Shown here: positions 36,586 to 45,365 of the stretch, piece after piece
Layout: every line of letters begins with the position of its first letter
Numbering within the stretch: the stretch's first letter is position 1
NCBI RefSeq assembly: GCF_041020765.1
Contig: NZ_JBEUEJ010000005.1
Reading direction: 5' to 3' (one strand)
DNA: 64,000 bases
Source of the DNA: Kineococcus terrestris
GTDB taxonomy: Bacteria; Actinomycetota; Actinomycetes; Actinomycetales; Kineococcaceae
Notes under the pieces: generated by a model
Databases searched by the model: none
Told to the model about the DNA's origin: nothing
The model's input: the letters and a program-made list of their open reading frames with translations, nothing else
Made by a program: the position numbers and the translations under genes

Positions 36586-37734
36586 TCAGCGCGCCGGGCC
36601 GCGCACCAGCGCCGCGCCCGCGCGCCCGGCGTCGCCCACCAGCGTCTCCAGCGGGCCGCGCCCGACGGTCGCCCGCCACACGCTCGCCAGGACGCACGCG
36701 CCCACCACGTGCACGGCCAGCAGCGTCCCGGAGTCGCCCGGGTACGCCGCCAGGACCACCACGTGCAGGGCGTACGCGCTCAGCGGCACGCTGCCCAGGG
36801 CGGCGACGGGGGACAGGACGCGCACCGCGGCGGCCGGCAGCAGGAGCAGCGCCCCCAGCACCGCGAGCGCCGTCCCGCTGGTGTGCAGCAGGTCCGGCGG
36901 GGAGCCCGAGTGCGGGGCCACCACGGCCAGCCACCACCAGGACGTCGTGGGCACCGTCCCGTAGAACGGCTCACCGATGACGGTGCCCAGGTCGGCCGGG
37001 GCCACGTCGGCGGCCAGGCGCGCGGCCCCGCCCAGCGGCCCCAGCGCCAGCGCGCTCGCCAGCCAGCCGACGGCGGCCAGGACCAGCCCGCCGCCCAGCA
37101 CGCGCACCCCGGCCGCGCGCTCGCGCAGGTCCAGGCGCGAGACGGCCAGGCCCAGCAGCAGGTACCCGGTCCAGCCCAGCACCGGGTAGTAGCCGGTCAG
37201 CAGCAGCGTCTCCAGCAGGCGTCCCGGCGCGGCCAGCAGCCACAGCGGCGTCGGCTGCTCCGTCTGCGAGTCGACGCCCAGCGCCCGGCGCAGCGCCAGC
37301 GAGGCGACGGGGGAGAGCGTCAGCCACAGCAGCGCTAGGGGCAGCAGCGTGCGCGCGCGGGCGAACAGGAACGGCAGGACGAGCGCGAAGGCCAGCCCGT
37401 AGTACGGGAGGATGATCGCGATCCGGCTGCCGGCGAGGACGAGGAACAGCCCGAGCAGCGCGACCAGCGCCCCGCGCACGAGGACGCCGGTGCGGGCCCC
37501 GACCCGGTCGGCGCGGCCCGGCCCCGTCCCGCGCGTCGCCAGCCCGAGCGAGACCCCCGCCAGCACGGCGAACAGCCCCGAGGCGCGCCCGTGGGCGGCC
37601 TCGTACAGCACCCCCTGGACACCCGTGGAGGTCGACGGCAGGACGTGGACGGTCATCATCCCGGCGACCGCGACGGCCCGGGCGAGGTCGACCCCGGCGA
37701 CGCGCGCGCCGCGGGTCGCGAGCGTTCCCGACAC
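36586..37734 (-). CDS. DUF418/heparan-alpha-glucosaminide acetyltransferase-like membrane protein
   Basis: A 382-aa polytopic membrane protein with about ten hydrophobic helices. The start GARVAGVDLARAVAVAGMMTVHVLP (residues 9-33) is the typical R-x-x-GVDLARGLAxxGM motif of these acyltransferase-like proteins. A glycine/arginine loop follows near 80, and PLSAYALHVVVLAAYP near 330 is the DUF418 C-terminal signature. It may transfer acyl groups across the membrane; the substrate is unknown. GTG 37734 is used. It is divergent from ftsK. Confidence 0.8.
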   Translation of the reverse strand: MSGTLATRGARVAGVDLARAVAVAGMMTVHVLPSTSTGVQGVLYEAAHGRASGLFAVLAGVSLGLATRGTGPGRADRVGARTGVLVRGALVALLGLFLVLAGSRIAIILPYYGLAFALVLPFLFARARTLLPLALLWLTLSPVASLALRRALGVDSQTEQPTPLWLLAAPGRLLETLLLTGYYPVLGWTGYLLLGLAVSRLDLRERAAGVRVLGGGLVLAAVGWLASALALGPLGGAARLAADVAPADLGTVIGEPFYGTVPTTSWWWLAVVAPHSGSPPDLLHTSGTALAVLGALLLLPAAAVRVLSPVAALGSVPLSAYALHVVVLAAYPGDSGTLLAVHVVGACVLASVWRATVGRGPLETLVGDAGRAGAALVRGPAR

Positions 37735-37857
37735 GCCGCCATCCTCGCCGACGTCCCGGCCGGCGCGCGCCGCCCCGCGCGCGGGCGGCCATCCCGGCGC
37801 GCCGTCGCCACGGCCCCGGCGCGCCCCGTCCTCCGGGCCCGCGCCGGTCCCGGACAG

Positions 37858-37863
37858 TACGGT
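37858..37863 (+). promoter_or_regulatory. Leaderless -10 box TACGGT of ftsK
   Basis: TACGGT, six bases, then ATG 37870. No ribosome-binding site is visible in the gap. Confidence 0.5.
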
Positions 37864-37869
37864 GATCCC

Positions 37870-40749
37870 ATGGCGACCCGGGCGAGCACGCGCACGACCA
37901 CGTCCAAGGGGTCGTCCGGCGGGGCGAAGGGCGCCGGCGCGAAGGGCACCGGCGCGCGGGGGAGCGGGGCGACGCGTGCCACCGCCCGCGGCGGCTCCAG
38001 CCGCCCGGCCGGCAACCGCTCGCCCGCCAAGCGCCCCGCCCCGGCGCGCCCCCAGCGCACCGGCCCGTCGTGGCCCGTGCGGGCCGTCTCGGCGACCTGG
38101 ATGGGCTGCGCCCACCTCGTCGGCGGCGCGGCCCGCCGCATCGGCAGCGGCGCGCGCGACCTGGACCCCGAGCTGCGCCGCGACGGCGTCGGCCTGGCGC
38201 TGCTGGGCCTCGCGCTCGTCGTCGCCGCCCGCGAGTGGTGGGGGCTGCCCGGCACGGCCGGGCAGGTCGTGCACACCGTGGCCGCGGGCACCTTCGGCGA
38301 GGTGGCGCTCGCGCTGCCCGTCGTCCTGCTGGCCCTGGCCGTGCACCTGCTGCGCCACCCCGACCACACCCAGACCACCACCCGCGCCGTCGTCGGCACG
38401 ATCGCGCTCGTGCTGGCCGCCACCGGTCTGGTCCACCTGGCCTCCGGGGCGCCCTCGCCCACCGGCGAGGCCGGTGCGGACGTCGTCGTCGACGCCGGCG
38501 GCATGGTCGGCTTCCTCGTCGCCGGACCGCTGGCCGCCGCGCTGACCGGCTGGGTCGCCGTCCCGCTGCTCGTCCTGCTCGGCTTCTTCGGCCTGCTCGT
38601 GGTCACCGCCACCCCCGTGCACGCCATCCCCGTGCGGCTGCGGGAGGCGTACGAGCGCCTCACCCACCGCCCGCACCGCGACCACGAGCACGACGGCGCC
38701 CGCGGGCACGGCGGGGACCTGCCCGCGCGGGCGCTGGCCCGCGCCCGGGCCGGTGCCGCCCGGCGCGGCGAGGCGACCGACCCGGCCGCCGACGCGCCGC
38801 GGGGCGGGGAGGACGGCGAGCAGCCGCGCTCGCGCCGCCGCCGGGGCCGGGCCGCGGAGGCCGCCGGCGCCGAGGAGGCCGCCGCCGCGGCCGCCGCCGC
38901 CGCGGCCGCCGCCGCCGCGGCCGCCGGCGCCCGGCCCGGCGACGAGGCGTTCGAGACGCCCGTCAGCACCGACCCCGCCGCGGACGCGACGCCCGGCGAC
39001 GACGAGCCCGCCGCGGGCGGTCGGGGTGGGCCGCGGCCGGGGGAGCGGCGCGCCGTCCCCTCCGACCCGCCGTCGGTGCGGGCCGCCGTCGCCGCCCTCG
39101 ACGCCGCCGCCGTGCCGGCCACGACGCCGGAGACCGTCACCACCGATCCCACCGACCTGCCCCCGCGCATCGAGCAGCTGGCCCTGACCGGTGACGTCAC
39201 CTACGCCCTGCCCGAGCCCGCGGCGCTGAGCCCCGGCACCCCGCCCAAGGAGCGCAGCGCCGCCAACGACCGCGTGGTCGAGGCGCTGACCGGCGTGCTG
39301 GACCAGTTCGGCATCGACGCCCGCGTCACGGGCTTCTCCCGCGGTCCGACCGTCACCCGCTACGAGGTCGAGCTGGGACTGGGCACCAAGGTCGAGCGCG
39401 TCACCGCCCTGAGCAAGAACATCGCCTACGCGGTGGCCAGCGCGGACGTGCGGATCCTGTCGCCGATCCCCGGCAAGTCCGCCATCGGCATCGAGATCCC
39501 CAACACCGACCGCGAGACGGTGTCGCTGGGCGACGTGCTGCGCAGCGCCGTCGCCACCCGCACCGAGCACCCGATGGTCATGGGCGTCGGCAAGGACGTC
39601 GAGGGCGGGTTCGTCGTCGCCAACCTCGCCAAGATGCCGCACCTGCTCGTCGCGGGCGCCACCGGCGCCGGCAAGTCGAGCTTCGTCAACTCCATGATCA
39701 CCTCGATCCTCATGCGGGCCACGCCCGACGAGGTGCGCATGGTGCTCGTGGACCCCAAGCGGGTCGAGCTGACGATCTACGAGGGCATCCCGCACCTCAT
39801 CACGCCCATCATCACGAACCCCAAGAAGGCCGCCGAGGCCCTGGAGTGGGTCGTGCGCGAGATGGACCAGCGCTACAACGACCTCGCCGAGTACGGGTTC
39901 AAGCACATCGACGACTTCAACCGCCAGGTGCGCGCGGGGAAGGTGACGCCGCCGCCGGGCAGCGAGCGCGTCCTGCAGCCGTACCCGTACCTGCTGGTCA
40001 TCGTCGACGAGCTGGCCGACCTCATGATGGTCGCCCCGCGCGACGTGGAGGCCTCGATCCAGCGCATCACGCAGCTGGCGCGCGCGGCCGGCATCCACCT
40101 CGTGCTGGCCACCCAGCGGCCCAGCGTCGACGTCGTCACGGGTCTCATCAAGGCCAACGTGCCCAGCCGCCTGGCGTTCGCGACGTCCTCGCTGGCGGAC
40201 TCGCGCGTCGTGCTGGACCAGCCGGGCGCGGAGAAGCTCGTCGGCCAGGGCGACGCGCTGTTCCTGCCGATGGGCGCCTCCAAGCCCATGCGCGTGCAGG
40301 GGGCGTGGGTCACCGAGAGCGAGATCGAGGCCGTCGTCTCGCACGTGAAGTCGCAGCTGAAGCCGACGTACCGCGAGGACGTCGTGGCCCCGGCGCAGAA
40401 GAAGCAGGTCGACGAGGAGGTCGGTGACGACCTCGACGTGCTGCTGCAGGCGGCCGAGCTGGTCGTCACCACGCAGTTCGGCTCCACGTCGATGCTCCAG
40501 CGCAAGCTGCGGGTGGGCTTCGCCAAGGCGGGGCGGCTGATGGACCTGCTGGAGTCGCGGGGCGTCGTGGGTCCCAGCGAGGGCTCCAAGGCGCGCGACG
40601 TGCTGGTGCGCCCGGAGGACCTGCCCGGGACGCTGGCGCTGATGCGCGGCGAGGAACCGCCGACCGCTCTGGAGCCGGCGGGGGAGGACCTGGAGGTCGT
40701 CGACGCCGACGGCGGCGAGGACGCCTGGGAGCTCGTCGAGCGGCGCTGA
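37870..40749 (+). CDS. ftsK: DNA translocase FtsK/SpoIIIE
   Basis: A 959-aa membrane-anchored DNA pump for chromosome segregation at the septum. A basic Ala/Gly/Thr N-terminus is followed by four transmembrane helices (about residues 95-250). A low-complexity linker contains 16 consecutive alanines. The motor domain starts with FGIDARVTGFSRGPTVTRYEVEL near 478, Walker A GATGAGKSS near 596-604, Walker B LLVIVDELADLMMV near 708 and TQRPSVDVVTGLIKAN near 755. The winged-helix gamma domain is near 870-920 (STSMLQRKLRVGFAKAGRLMDLLE). It is full length and leaderless. Confidence 0.97.
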   Translation: MATRASTRTTTSKGSSGGAKGAGAKGTGARGSGATRATARGGSSRPAGNRSPAKRPAPARPQRTGPSWPVRAVSATWMGCAHLVGGAARRIGSGARDLDPELRRDGVGLALLGLALVVAAREWWGLPGTAGQVVHTVAAGTFGEVALALPVVLLALAVHLLRHPDHTQTTTRAVVGTIALVLAATGLVHLASGAPSPTGEAGADVVVDAGGMVGFLVAGPLAAALTGWVAVPLLVLLGFFGLLVVTATPVHAIPVRLREAYERLTHRPHRDHEHDGARGHGGDLPARALARARAGAARRGEATDPAADAPRGGEDGEQPRSRRRRGRAAEAAGAEEAAAAAAAAAAAAAAAAGARPGDEAFETPVSTDPAADATPGDDEPAAGGRGGPRPGERRAVPSDPPSVRAAVAALDAAAVPATTPETVTTDPTDLPPRIEQLALTGDVTYALPEPAALSPGTPPKERSAANDRVVEALTGVLDQFGIDARVTGFSRGPTVTRYEVELGLGTKVERVTALSKNIAYAVASADVRILSPIPGKSAIGIEIPNTDRETVSLGDVLRSAVATRTEHPMVMGVGKDVEGGFVVANLAKMPHLLVAGATGAGKSSFVNSMITSILMRATPDEVRMVLVDPKRVELTIYEGIPHLITPIITNPKKAAEALEWVVREMDQRYNDLAEYGFKHIDDFNRQVRAGKVTPPPGSERVLQPYPYLLVIVDELADLMMVAPRDVEASIQRITQLARAAGIHLVLATQRPSVDVVTGLIKANVPSRLAFATSSLADSRVVLDQPGAEKLVGQGDALFLPMGASKPMRVQGAWVTESEIEAVVSHVKSQLKPTYREDVVAPAQKKQVDEEVGDDLDVLLQAAELVVTTQFGSTSMLQRKLRVGFAKAGRLMDLLESRGVVGPSEGSKARDVLVRPEDLPGTLALMRGEEPPTALEPAGEDLEVVDADGGEDAWELVERR
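38878..38925 (+). repeat. GCC/GCG trinucleotide run encoding 16 alanines in FtsK
   Basis: Sixteen consecutive Ala codons (GCC with three GCG interruptions every fourth or fifth codon), making roughly 12-bp period blocks. It lies in the flexible linker between membrane and motor domains, so length changes would be tolerated. Confidence 0.8.
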
Positions 40750-40824
40750 CCCCCTGGCGGGGGCGGGTCCGGGCGACACGTCACGCAGAGCGAGCAGCGC
40801 GTCGCGATGCGGTGACTCTCCGTG

Positions 40825-40830
40825 TAACTT
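40825..40830 (+). promoter_or_regulatory. Leaderless -10 box TAACTT of the NYN-domain gene
   Basis: TAACTT, GAGGAC, then ATG 40837. The six-base gap contains a GAGG-like sequence but is too close for a ribosome-binding site if transcription starts at the ATG. Confidence 0.45.
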
Positions 40831-40836
40831 GAGGAC

Positions 40837-41613
40837 ATGGACTCGCCCCGCCCCCAGGAGCCGCCGCGGCGGGAGGAGACCCGCCGCGACCTCGACCTCC
40901 TGGTCTGGGACGCCCCCAACATCGACATGACGCTGTCGGCGATCCTCGGCTCGCGCCCGGCCTCCTCCGACCGGCCCCGCTTCGACGCCATCGCCCGCTG
41001 GTTCCTGTCCGAGGCCGCCGACCACGAGGTCGAGGGCTGCGTGTTCACCAACGTCCAGCCCACCGCCGCCGTGTCGCTGCGCGGCTGGATCGAGGCGCTG
41101 CGCAGCTTCGGCTACGCCGTCTTCGCCCGCCCCAAGGTCCACCCCGAGGACGACGTCGACGAGGCGATGCTGCAGCACATCGCCGAGCGCCGGGCCAGCC
41201 ACCGGCTGCGCCGCCTCGTCGTCGCCAGCGGTGACGGCCGCAACTTCCTCGCACCCCTGGAGGAGCTGCACCGCGCCGGTGTGCGCTGCGTCGTCCTGTC
41301 CTTCGCCGAGGTCGCCGGCTACGCGCAGGAGTCCCCGCTCATCGAGTTCGTCGACCTCGAGGACGTCCCGGGCGCCTTCCAGGTCTCCCTCGGGCGCACG
41401 CGCCTGTCCGCCCTGCCGCCCGAGGGCGGCTGGTTCCGGCCCACCCGGCCCATGCGCGCCCTGCTGGAGGACGCGCACGGCCCGCACCCGGCCGTGGCCC
41501 TCGACGAGGCGCCGGTCGCGGCGGCCCCGGCTCCCGTCGCCGTCGTGGCCGCGCCGGACGCGCCGGCGGCCCCCGCGGCACCGGCCCTGGACGGCGCCGG
41601 GCCCCCGGCCTGA
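40837..41613 (+). CDS. NYN domain-containing protein (PIN-like ribonuclease fold)
   Basis: A 258-aa protein. The N-terminal NYN domain has the acidic pattern LLVWDAPNIDMTL (residues 22-34), the central stretch DDVDEAMLQHIAE near 106-118 and LVVASGDGRNFLAPLEELHRAG near 128-149, where the Asp residues would form a metal site of PIN/NYN nucleases. The C-terminal 60 residues are Pro/Ala/Val-rich and probably disordered. Such genes regularly sit between ftsK and rimO in actinobacteria. An RNase role is inferred only. Confidence 0.82.
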   Translation: MDSPRPQEPPRREETRRDLDLLVWDAPNIDMTLSAILGSRPASSDRPRFDAIARWFLSEAADHEVEGCVFTNVQPTAAVSLRGWIEALRSFGYAVFARPKVHPEDDVDEAMLQHIAERRASHRLRRLVVASGDGRNFLAPLEELHRAGVRCVVLSFAEVAGYAQESPLIEFVDLEDVPGAFQVSLGRTRLSALPPEGGWFRPTRPMRALLEDAHGPHPAVALDEAPVAAAPAPVAVVAAPDAPAAPAAPALDGAGPPA

Positions 41614-41648
41614 GCCCGCGCGCGGGCGGTGCGCGCGCGCCCGGTGCG

Positions 41649-41654
41649 TACCCT
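41649..41654 (+). promoter_or_regulatory. Leaderless -10 box TACCCT of the rimO operon
   Basis: TACCCT, GTGCAC, then GTG 41661. An earlier GTG at 41655 would be immediately next to the -10 box and so could not be transcribed, which decides the start. Confidence 0.5.
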
Positions 41655-41660
41655 GTGCAC

Positions 41661-43256
41661 GTGCCAGACGCCGTCGTGTCCCCGCCCCCGCCGACCACCG
41701 CACCGGCGGCCGACGGAGGACCCGGCGCGGGGACGGGCGAGCGGACGGTGTCGCTCGTCACCCTCGGCTGCGCCCGCAACGACGTGGACTCCGAGGAGCT
41801 GGCCGGCCGCCTCGCCGACGCCGGCTGGCGCCTGGTCGACGACCCCGACGGCGCCGACGTGGCCGTCGTCAACACCTGCGGGTTCGTCGAGCAGGCCAAG
41901 AAGGACTCCATCGACACCGTGCTGGCCGCCGCCGACCTCAAGGAGAGCGGCCGCACCCGCGCCGTCGTCGCCGTCGGGTGCCTGGCCGAGCGCTACGGCG
42001 CGGACCTGGCCGAGTCGCTGCCCGAGGCCGACGCCGTCCTCGGCTTCGACTCCTACGCCGACCTCTCCACCCACCTGTCCGCCGTCCTGCACGGCGAGAA
42101 GCCGCGCGCCCACGTGCCCCGCGACCGGCGCAGCCTGCTGCCGCTGGCGCCCGCCGAGCGCCAGGCCGCGCGGGCCGCCCGCACCGTCGCCACCGCGCCG
42201 CCCGCCGGCGCGGCGCCCGACCTGCCCGATGGCCTGGCGCCCGCCTCCGGTCCCCGGGTCGTGCGCCGCCGCCTCGGCAGCGGTCCCTGGGCGCCGGTGA
42301 AGATCGCCACCGGCTGCGACCGCCGCTGCAGCTTCTGCGCCATCCCCGCCTTCCGCGGCTCCTTCGTCTCCCGCCCCGCCGACGAGGTCGTCGCCGAGAC
42401 GGAGTGGCTGGCCGCCCAGGGCGTGCGCGAGGTCTTCCTCGTCAGCGAGAACACCACCAGCTACGGCAAGGACCTCGGGGACCTGCGCGCCCTGGAGGCG
42501 CTGCTGCCGCGCGTGGCCGCCGTCGAGGGGATCGAGCGGGTCCGCGTGTCGTACCTGCAGCCGGCCGAGGTGCGGCCCGGGCTGCTCGACGCGCTCACCG
42601 CGACCCCCGGCGTCGTGCCCTACTTCGACCTGTCCTTCCAGCACTCCGCGCCCGGAGTGCTGCGGCGCATGCGCCGCTTCGGCGGCACCGAGCCGTTCCT
42701 GGCCCTGCTGGAGCAGGTCCGCGAGCGCGCCCCGCTGGCGGGGATCCGCTCCAACGTCATCGTCGGCTTCCCCGGCGAGACCGAGGCCGACGTCGACGAG
42801 CTGTGCTCCTTCCTCGAGCGCGCCCGCCTCGACGTCGTCGGCGTCTTCGCCTACTCCGACGAGGACGGCACCGAGGCCGAGGGCCTCGACGGCCACCTGG
42901 ACGCCGACGTCGTGGCCGCCCGCACCGACCGCGTCTCCCGCCTCGTGGAGGAGCTCGTCGCCCAGCGCGCCGAGGACCGCCTCGGGGAGGTCGTGGAGGT
43001 CCTCGTGGAGTCCGTCGTCGACGCCGACGGCGACCCGCACGTCACCGGCCGCGCCGCCCACCAGGGGCCCGACGTGGACGGCGAGACCGAGCTGGACCTG
43101 CCGCCGGGCGCGCGCGTGGCCGTCGGCGACCTCGTGCGCGCCCGGGTCACGGGCGCTGCGGGGGCGGACCTGCTGGCGGTGCCGCTGGGCGAGCCGCTGG
43201 GCGAGCTCGTGGGCGATCCGCTCGTCGAGCCCGCCGGCGGGCCGGGCCGGCCGTGA
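41661..43256 (+). CDS. rimO: Ribosomal protein S12 methylthiotransferase
   Basis: A 531-aa radical SAM enzyme that adds a methylthio group to an aspartate of ribosomal protein S12. The N-terminal UPF0004 domain has cysteines in LGCARNDVDSE, NTCGFVEQAKKDSID and VGCLAERYG. The radical SAM triad CDRRCSFCAIPAFRG follows near 218. A TRAM domain is at the C-terminus (GEVVEVLVESV onward). It is longer than typical RimO because of a roughly 60-residue Ala/Pro insert before the radical SAM core and a long C-terminal tail. It is the first of rimO-pgsA-cinA, with 4-bp overlaps. Confidence 0.95.
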   Translation: MPDAVVSPPPPTTAPAADGGPGAGTGERTVSLVTLGCARNDVDSEELAGRLADAGWRLVDDPDGADVAVVNTCGFVEQAKKDSIDTVLAAADLKESGRTRAVVAVGCLAERYGADLAESLPEADAVLGFDSYADLSTHLSAVLHGEKPRAHVPRDRRSLLPLAPAERQAARAARTVATAPPAGAAPDLPDGLAPASGPRVVRRRLGSGPWAPVKIATGCDRRCSFCAIPAFRGSFVSRPADEVVAETEWLAAQGVREVFLVSENTTSYGKDLGDLRALEALLPRVAAVEGIERVRVSYLQPAEVRPGLLDALTATPGVVPYFDLSFQHSAPGVLRRMRRFGGTEPFLALLEQVRERAPLAGIRSNVIVGFPGETEADVDELCSFLERARLDVVGVFAYSDEDGTEAEGLDGHLDADVVAARTDRVSRLVEELVAQRAEDRLGEVVEVLVESVVDADGDPHVTGRAAHQGPDVDGETELDLPPGARVAVGDLVRARVTGAAGADLLAVPLGEPLGELVGDPLVEPAGGPGRP

Positions 43257-43843
43257 GCAGCCGCGCCCGCGAGGGCTTCCAGTGGCGCACGGCGCACCGC
43301 CTGCACCTGCCGAACGCCCTGACGGTCCTGCGCATCGTCGCCGTCCCCGTCTTCGTCTGGTTCCTGGCCGTGCAGGGCGGGGACTCGGTCGGCTGGCGGC
43401 TGGCCGCCACCGCCGTCTTCCTCGCCGCCATCATCACCGACCGCTACGACGGGCACCTGGCCCGCCGCTGGGATTCCGTCTCCGACTTCGGCAAGATCGC
43501 CGACCCGATCGCGGACAAGGCCCTCATCGGCGCCGGGCTCGTCGTGCTGTCGCTGCAGGACCGGCTGTGGTGGTGGGCGACCGTCGTGGTCCTGGCGCGC
43601 GAGCTGCTCGTCACCCTCGCCCGCTTCCTCGTCATCCGCCGCGGCGTCGTGCCCGCCGGCCGCGGCGGCAAGCTGAAGACGGTCGTGCAGTCCGTCGCGG
43701 TGGGCCTGTACGTGCTGCCGTTCCCGTCCACCGAGCCGCACCTCGTGGCGCAGGCCGTCATGGTCCTGGCGGTGGTCCTCACGCTCACCAGCGCCGCCGA
43801 GTACGTGGGGATCTTCTGGCGGCTCGCGCGCGGGCGCCGGTGA
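43253..43843 (+). CDS. pgsA: CDP-diacylglycerol--glycerol-3-phosphate 3-phosphatidyltransferase
   Basis: A 196-aa integral membrane enzyme making phosphatidylglycerol phosphate. The CDP-alcohol phosphotransferase motif appears as TDRYDGHLARRWDSVSDFG plus KIADPIADK (residues 62-90), with the required Asp residues. The N-terminal LPNALTVLRIVAVPVFVWF and the final helices fit PgsA. GTG 43253 overlaps the rimO stop and its own stop overlaps cinA. rimO-pgsA-cinA is a conserved actinobacterial set. Confidence 0.94.
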   Translation: MSSRAREGFQWRTAHRLHLPNALTVLRIVAVPVFVWFLAVQGGDSVGWRLAATAVFLAAIITDRYDGHLARRWDSVSDFGKIADPIADKALIGAGLVVLSLQDRLWWWATVVVLARELLVTLARFLVIRRGVVPAGRGGKLKTVVQSVAVGLYVLPFPSTEPHLVAQAVMVLAVVLTLTSAAEYVGIFWRLARGRR

Positions 43844-44352
43844 CGGGGCAGGCCGGTGCGGAGGCCACCGCGGAGGCCGCCGCGGGAGCCGTCGTGGCGG
43901 CGCTGCGGGACGCGGGGCTGACGGTGGCCACCGCCGAGTCGCTCACCGGGGGACTGCTGTGCGCGACCCTCGTCGACGTGCCGGGCGCCTCCGCGGTCGT
44001 GCGCGGCGGGGTGGTCGCCTACGCCACCGAGCTCAAGGCGTCCCTGCTCGGCGTCGACCCGGAACGGCTGGCCGCCACGGGGCCCGTCGACGGGCTGGTC
44101 GCCGAGCAGATGGCCCGCGGCGCGCGCGAGCGCACGGGGGCGGACGTGGCCGTGGCCACCACCGGCGTCGCCGGGCCGGGCCCGGCCGACGGGCACCCGG
44201 CCGGGACGGTGTTCGTCGGCCTGGCCGCCGACGCGCTGCCCGGCGGTGCGCGGCACCGGGCGCTGCACCTGCCCGGTGACCGCCCGCAGGTCCGCCGGGC
44301 GACCGTGGCGGCGGCGCTCGCGGAGCTGCTCGCGCTCGCCGCCCCGCGCTGA
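43840..44352 (+). CDS. cinA: CinA family protein (nicotinamide-nucleotide amidase domain)
   Basis: A 170-aa protein consisting only of the CinA C-terminal amidase domain, as is usual in actinobacteria. It contains LTVATAESLTGGLLCATLVDVPGASAVVRGGVVAY (residues 26-60), LLGVDPERLAATGPVD near 68, and VATTGVAGPGPADGHPAGTVFVGL near 104-127. It deamidates NMN in the pyridine nucleotide salvage cycle. It overlaps pgsA by 4 bp and precedes clgR by 224 bp. Confidence 0.93.
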   Translation: MTGQAGAEATAEAAAGAVVAALRDAGLTVATAESLTGGLLCATLVDVPGASAVVRGGVVAYATELKASLLGVDPERLAATGPVDGLVAEQMARGARERTGADVAVATTGVAGPGPADGHPAGTVFVGLAADALPGGARHRALHLPGDRPQVRRATVAAALAELLALAAPR

Positions 44353-44477
44353 CGGGGGGCCTGACGGGGCGGTGCGGCGCGACGGCCTCGCCCGCCCGGA
44401 ACACACGGGCCCGTGGAGGAGTTGAGCCAGTCGTGCGCAACCCTGCTCCCACCACGCCGTCGCGGCGGTCCCCGGGG

Positions 44478-44483
44478 TACGGT
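44478..44483 (+). promoter_or_regulatory. Possible clgR -10 box TACGGT
   Basis: TACGGT lies 93 bp upstream of the clgR start in the cinA-clgR gap, an actinobacterial-type -10 element. Unlike the leaderless genes, clgR has its own ribosome-binding site, so a normal leader is expected. Confidence 0.35.
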
Positions 44484-44576
44484 GGAACGACCACTACGGG
44501 CAGCTACCGGTCGGTGCCGGCCACGACGGCGGGACCCCGGGGTCTGCCCCCTCGACCACCCGAGGGAGGCCGCCGC

Positions 44577-45203
44577 ATGGTCGTGCTCCGCCGCACCATC
44601 GGGGACGTGCTGCGCGACGAGCGGCGCGGCCAGCACCGGACCCTGCGCGAGGTGTCCTCGACCGCCCGCGTGTCCCTCGGCTACCTCAGCGAGGTCGAGC
44701 GCGGCCAGAAGGAAGCCTCCAGCGAGCTGCTGGCCTCCATCTGCACCGCCCTCGACGTCCCCCTGTCCCAGGTCCTCGGCGAGGTGACCCGCCGCATCGC
44801 GGACGAGGAGGGCGTGCGCCAGCCGTACGCCGCGGAGGGCATCGTGCCCGCCGCTCCCCGTCCGGCCGCGCCGGTCCCGGCTCCCGCGGGCGCCCTGTCC
44901 GCCGTGCGCCCGGCCCGGCCCGCCGCTGCGGCGCCCGTCCCGGCGGCGCCGCGGACGCTGCCCGTCGTGGGGCAGCCGCCCGCGGTCGAGCCGGCACGCT
45001 CCGCCGGGGCGGCGGACCCCGCCGACGCCGCCTCGCTGGAGTCCGTGGCGGACACCACCGTGGACGGCGCCGCCGGCACCATCGTCGACTCCGCCGTCGA
45101 CAGCCTCTCCGGTGACACCGTGGAGGAACTGACCGTCGAGCTCGACGGGCTCCCCGAGGAGCTCGAGCTCATCCTGCGACGCCGGCTCGTCCCCGCGGCC
45201 TGA
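44577..45203 (+). CDS. clgR: ClgR-type helix-turn-helix transcriptional regulator
   Basis: A 208-aa regulator. The N-terminal XRE HTH domain (MVVLRRTIGDVLRDERRGQ, TLREVSSTARVSLGYLSEVERGQKEASSELL, residues 1-55) is nearly the consensus of ClgR, the activator of clp protease and stress genes. The C-terminal 120 residues are Ala/Pro/Asp-rich, with a terminal ELTVELDGLPEELELILRRRL tail. ATG 44577 has GGGAGG 7 nt upstream; an upstream GTG at 44433 would add a low-complexity extension and is not favoured. It is the standard neighbour of cinA. Confidence 0.93.
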   Translation: MVVLRRTIGDVLRDERRGQHRTLREVSSTARVSLGYLSEVERGQKEASSELLASICTALDVPLSQVLGEVTRRIADEEGVRQPYAAEGIVPAAPRPAAPVPAPAGALSAVRPARPAAAAPVPAAPRTLPVVGQPPAVEPARSAGAADPADAASLESVADTTVDGAAGTIVDSAVDSLSGDTVEELTVELDGLPEELELILRRRLVPAA

Positions 45204-45215
45204 CGCGTCCCGCTT

Positions 45216-45245
45216 GGGCCCGCCACCGGTGACGGTGGCGGGCCC
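45216..45245 (+). terminator. Perfect 13-bp hairpin after clgR
   Basis: Arms 45216-45228 and 45233-45245 are exact inverted repeats with a GTGA loop, 12 bp after the clgR stop. The 160-bp gap to nei holds nothing else obvious. Confidence 0.75.
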
Positions 45246-45365
45246 TCGTGCGTCCGGGGTCGGGCCGCCCGTCCGGGACCTCGACGCCGGGCCGTCCGAG
45301 GCGTCCGGGCCGCGCCCGGGCTCGTGCGGCCGGTCCGCGCGGCCCGGTGCGCCTCCCGAGGGCCG

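Noticed and set aside
36586..41703. A 1705-codon minus-strand frame extending beyond the DUF418-like gene across ftsK and the NYN gene
   Set aside because: Only the first 382 codons up from 36586 match a family; the remainder is antisense noise over ftsK.
44433..44576. N-terminal extension of ClgR from GTG 44433
   Set aside because: The extension is low-complexity, and ATG 44577 has a good ribosome-binding site and matches the family N-terminus.
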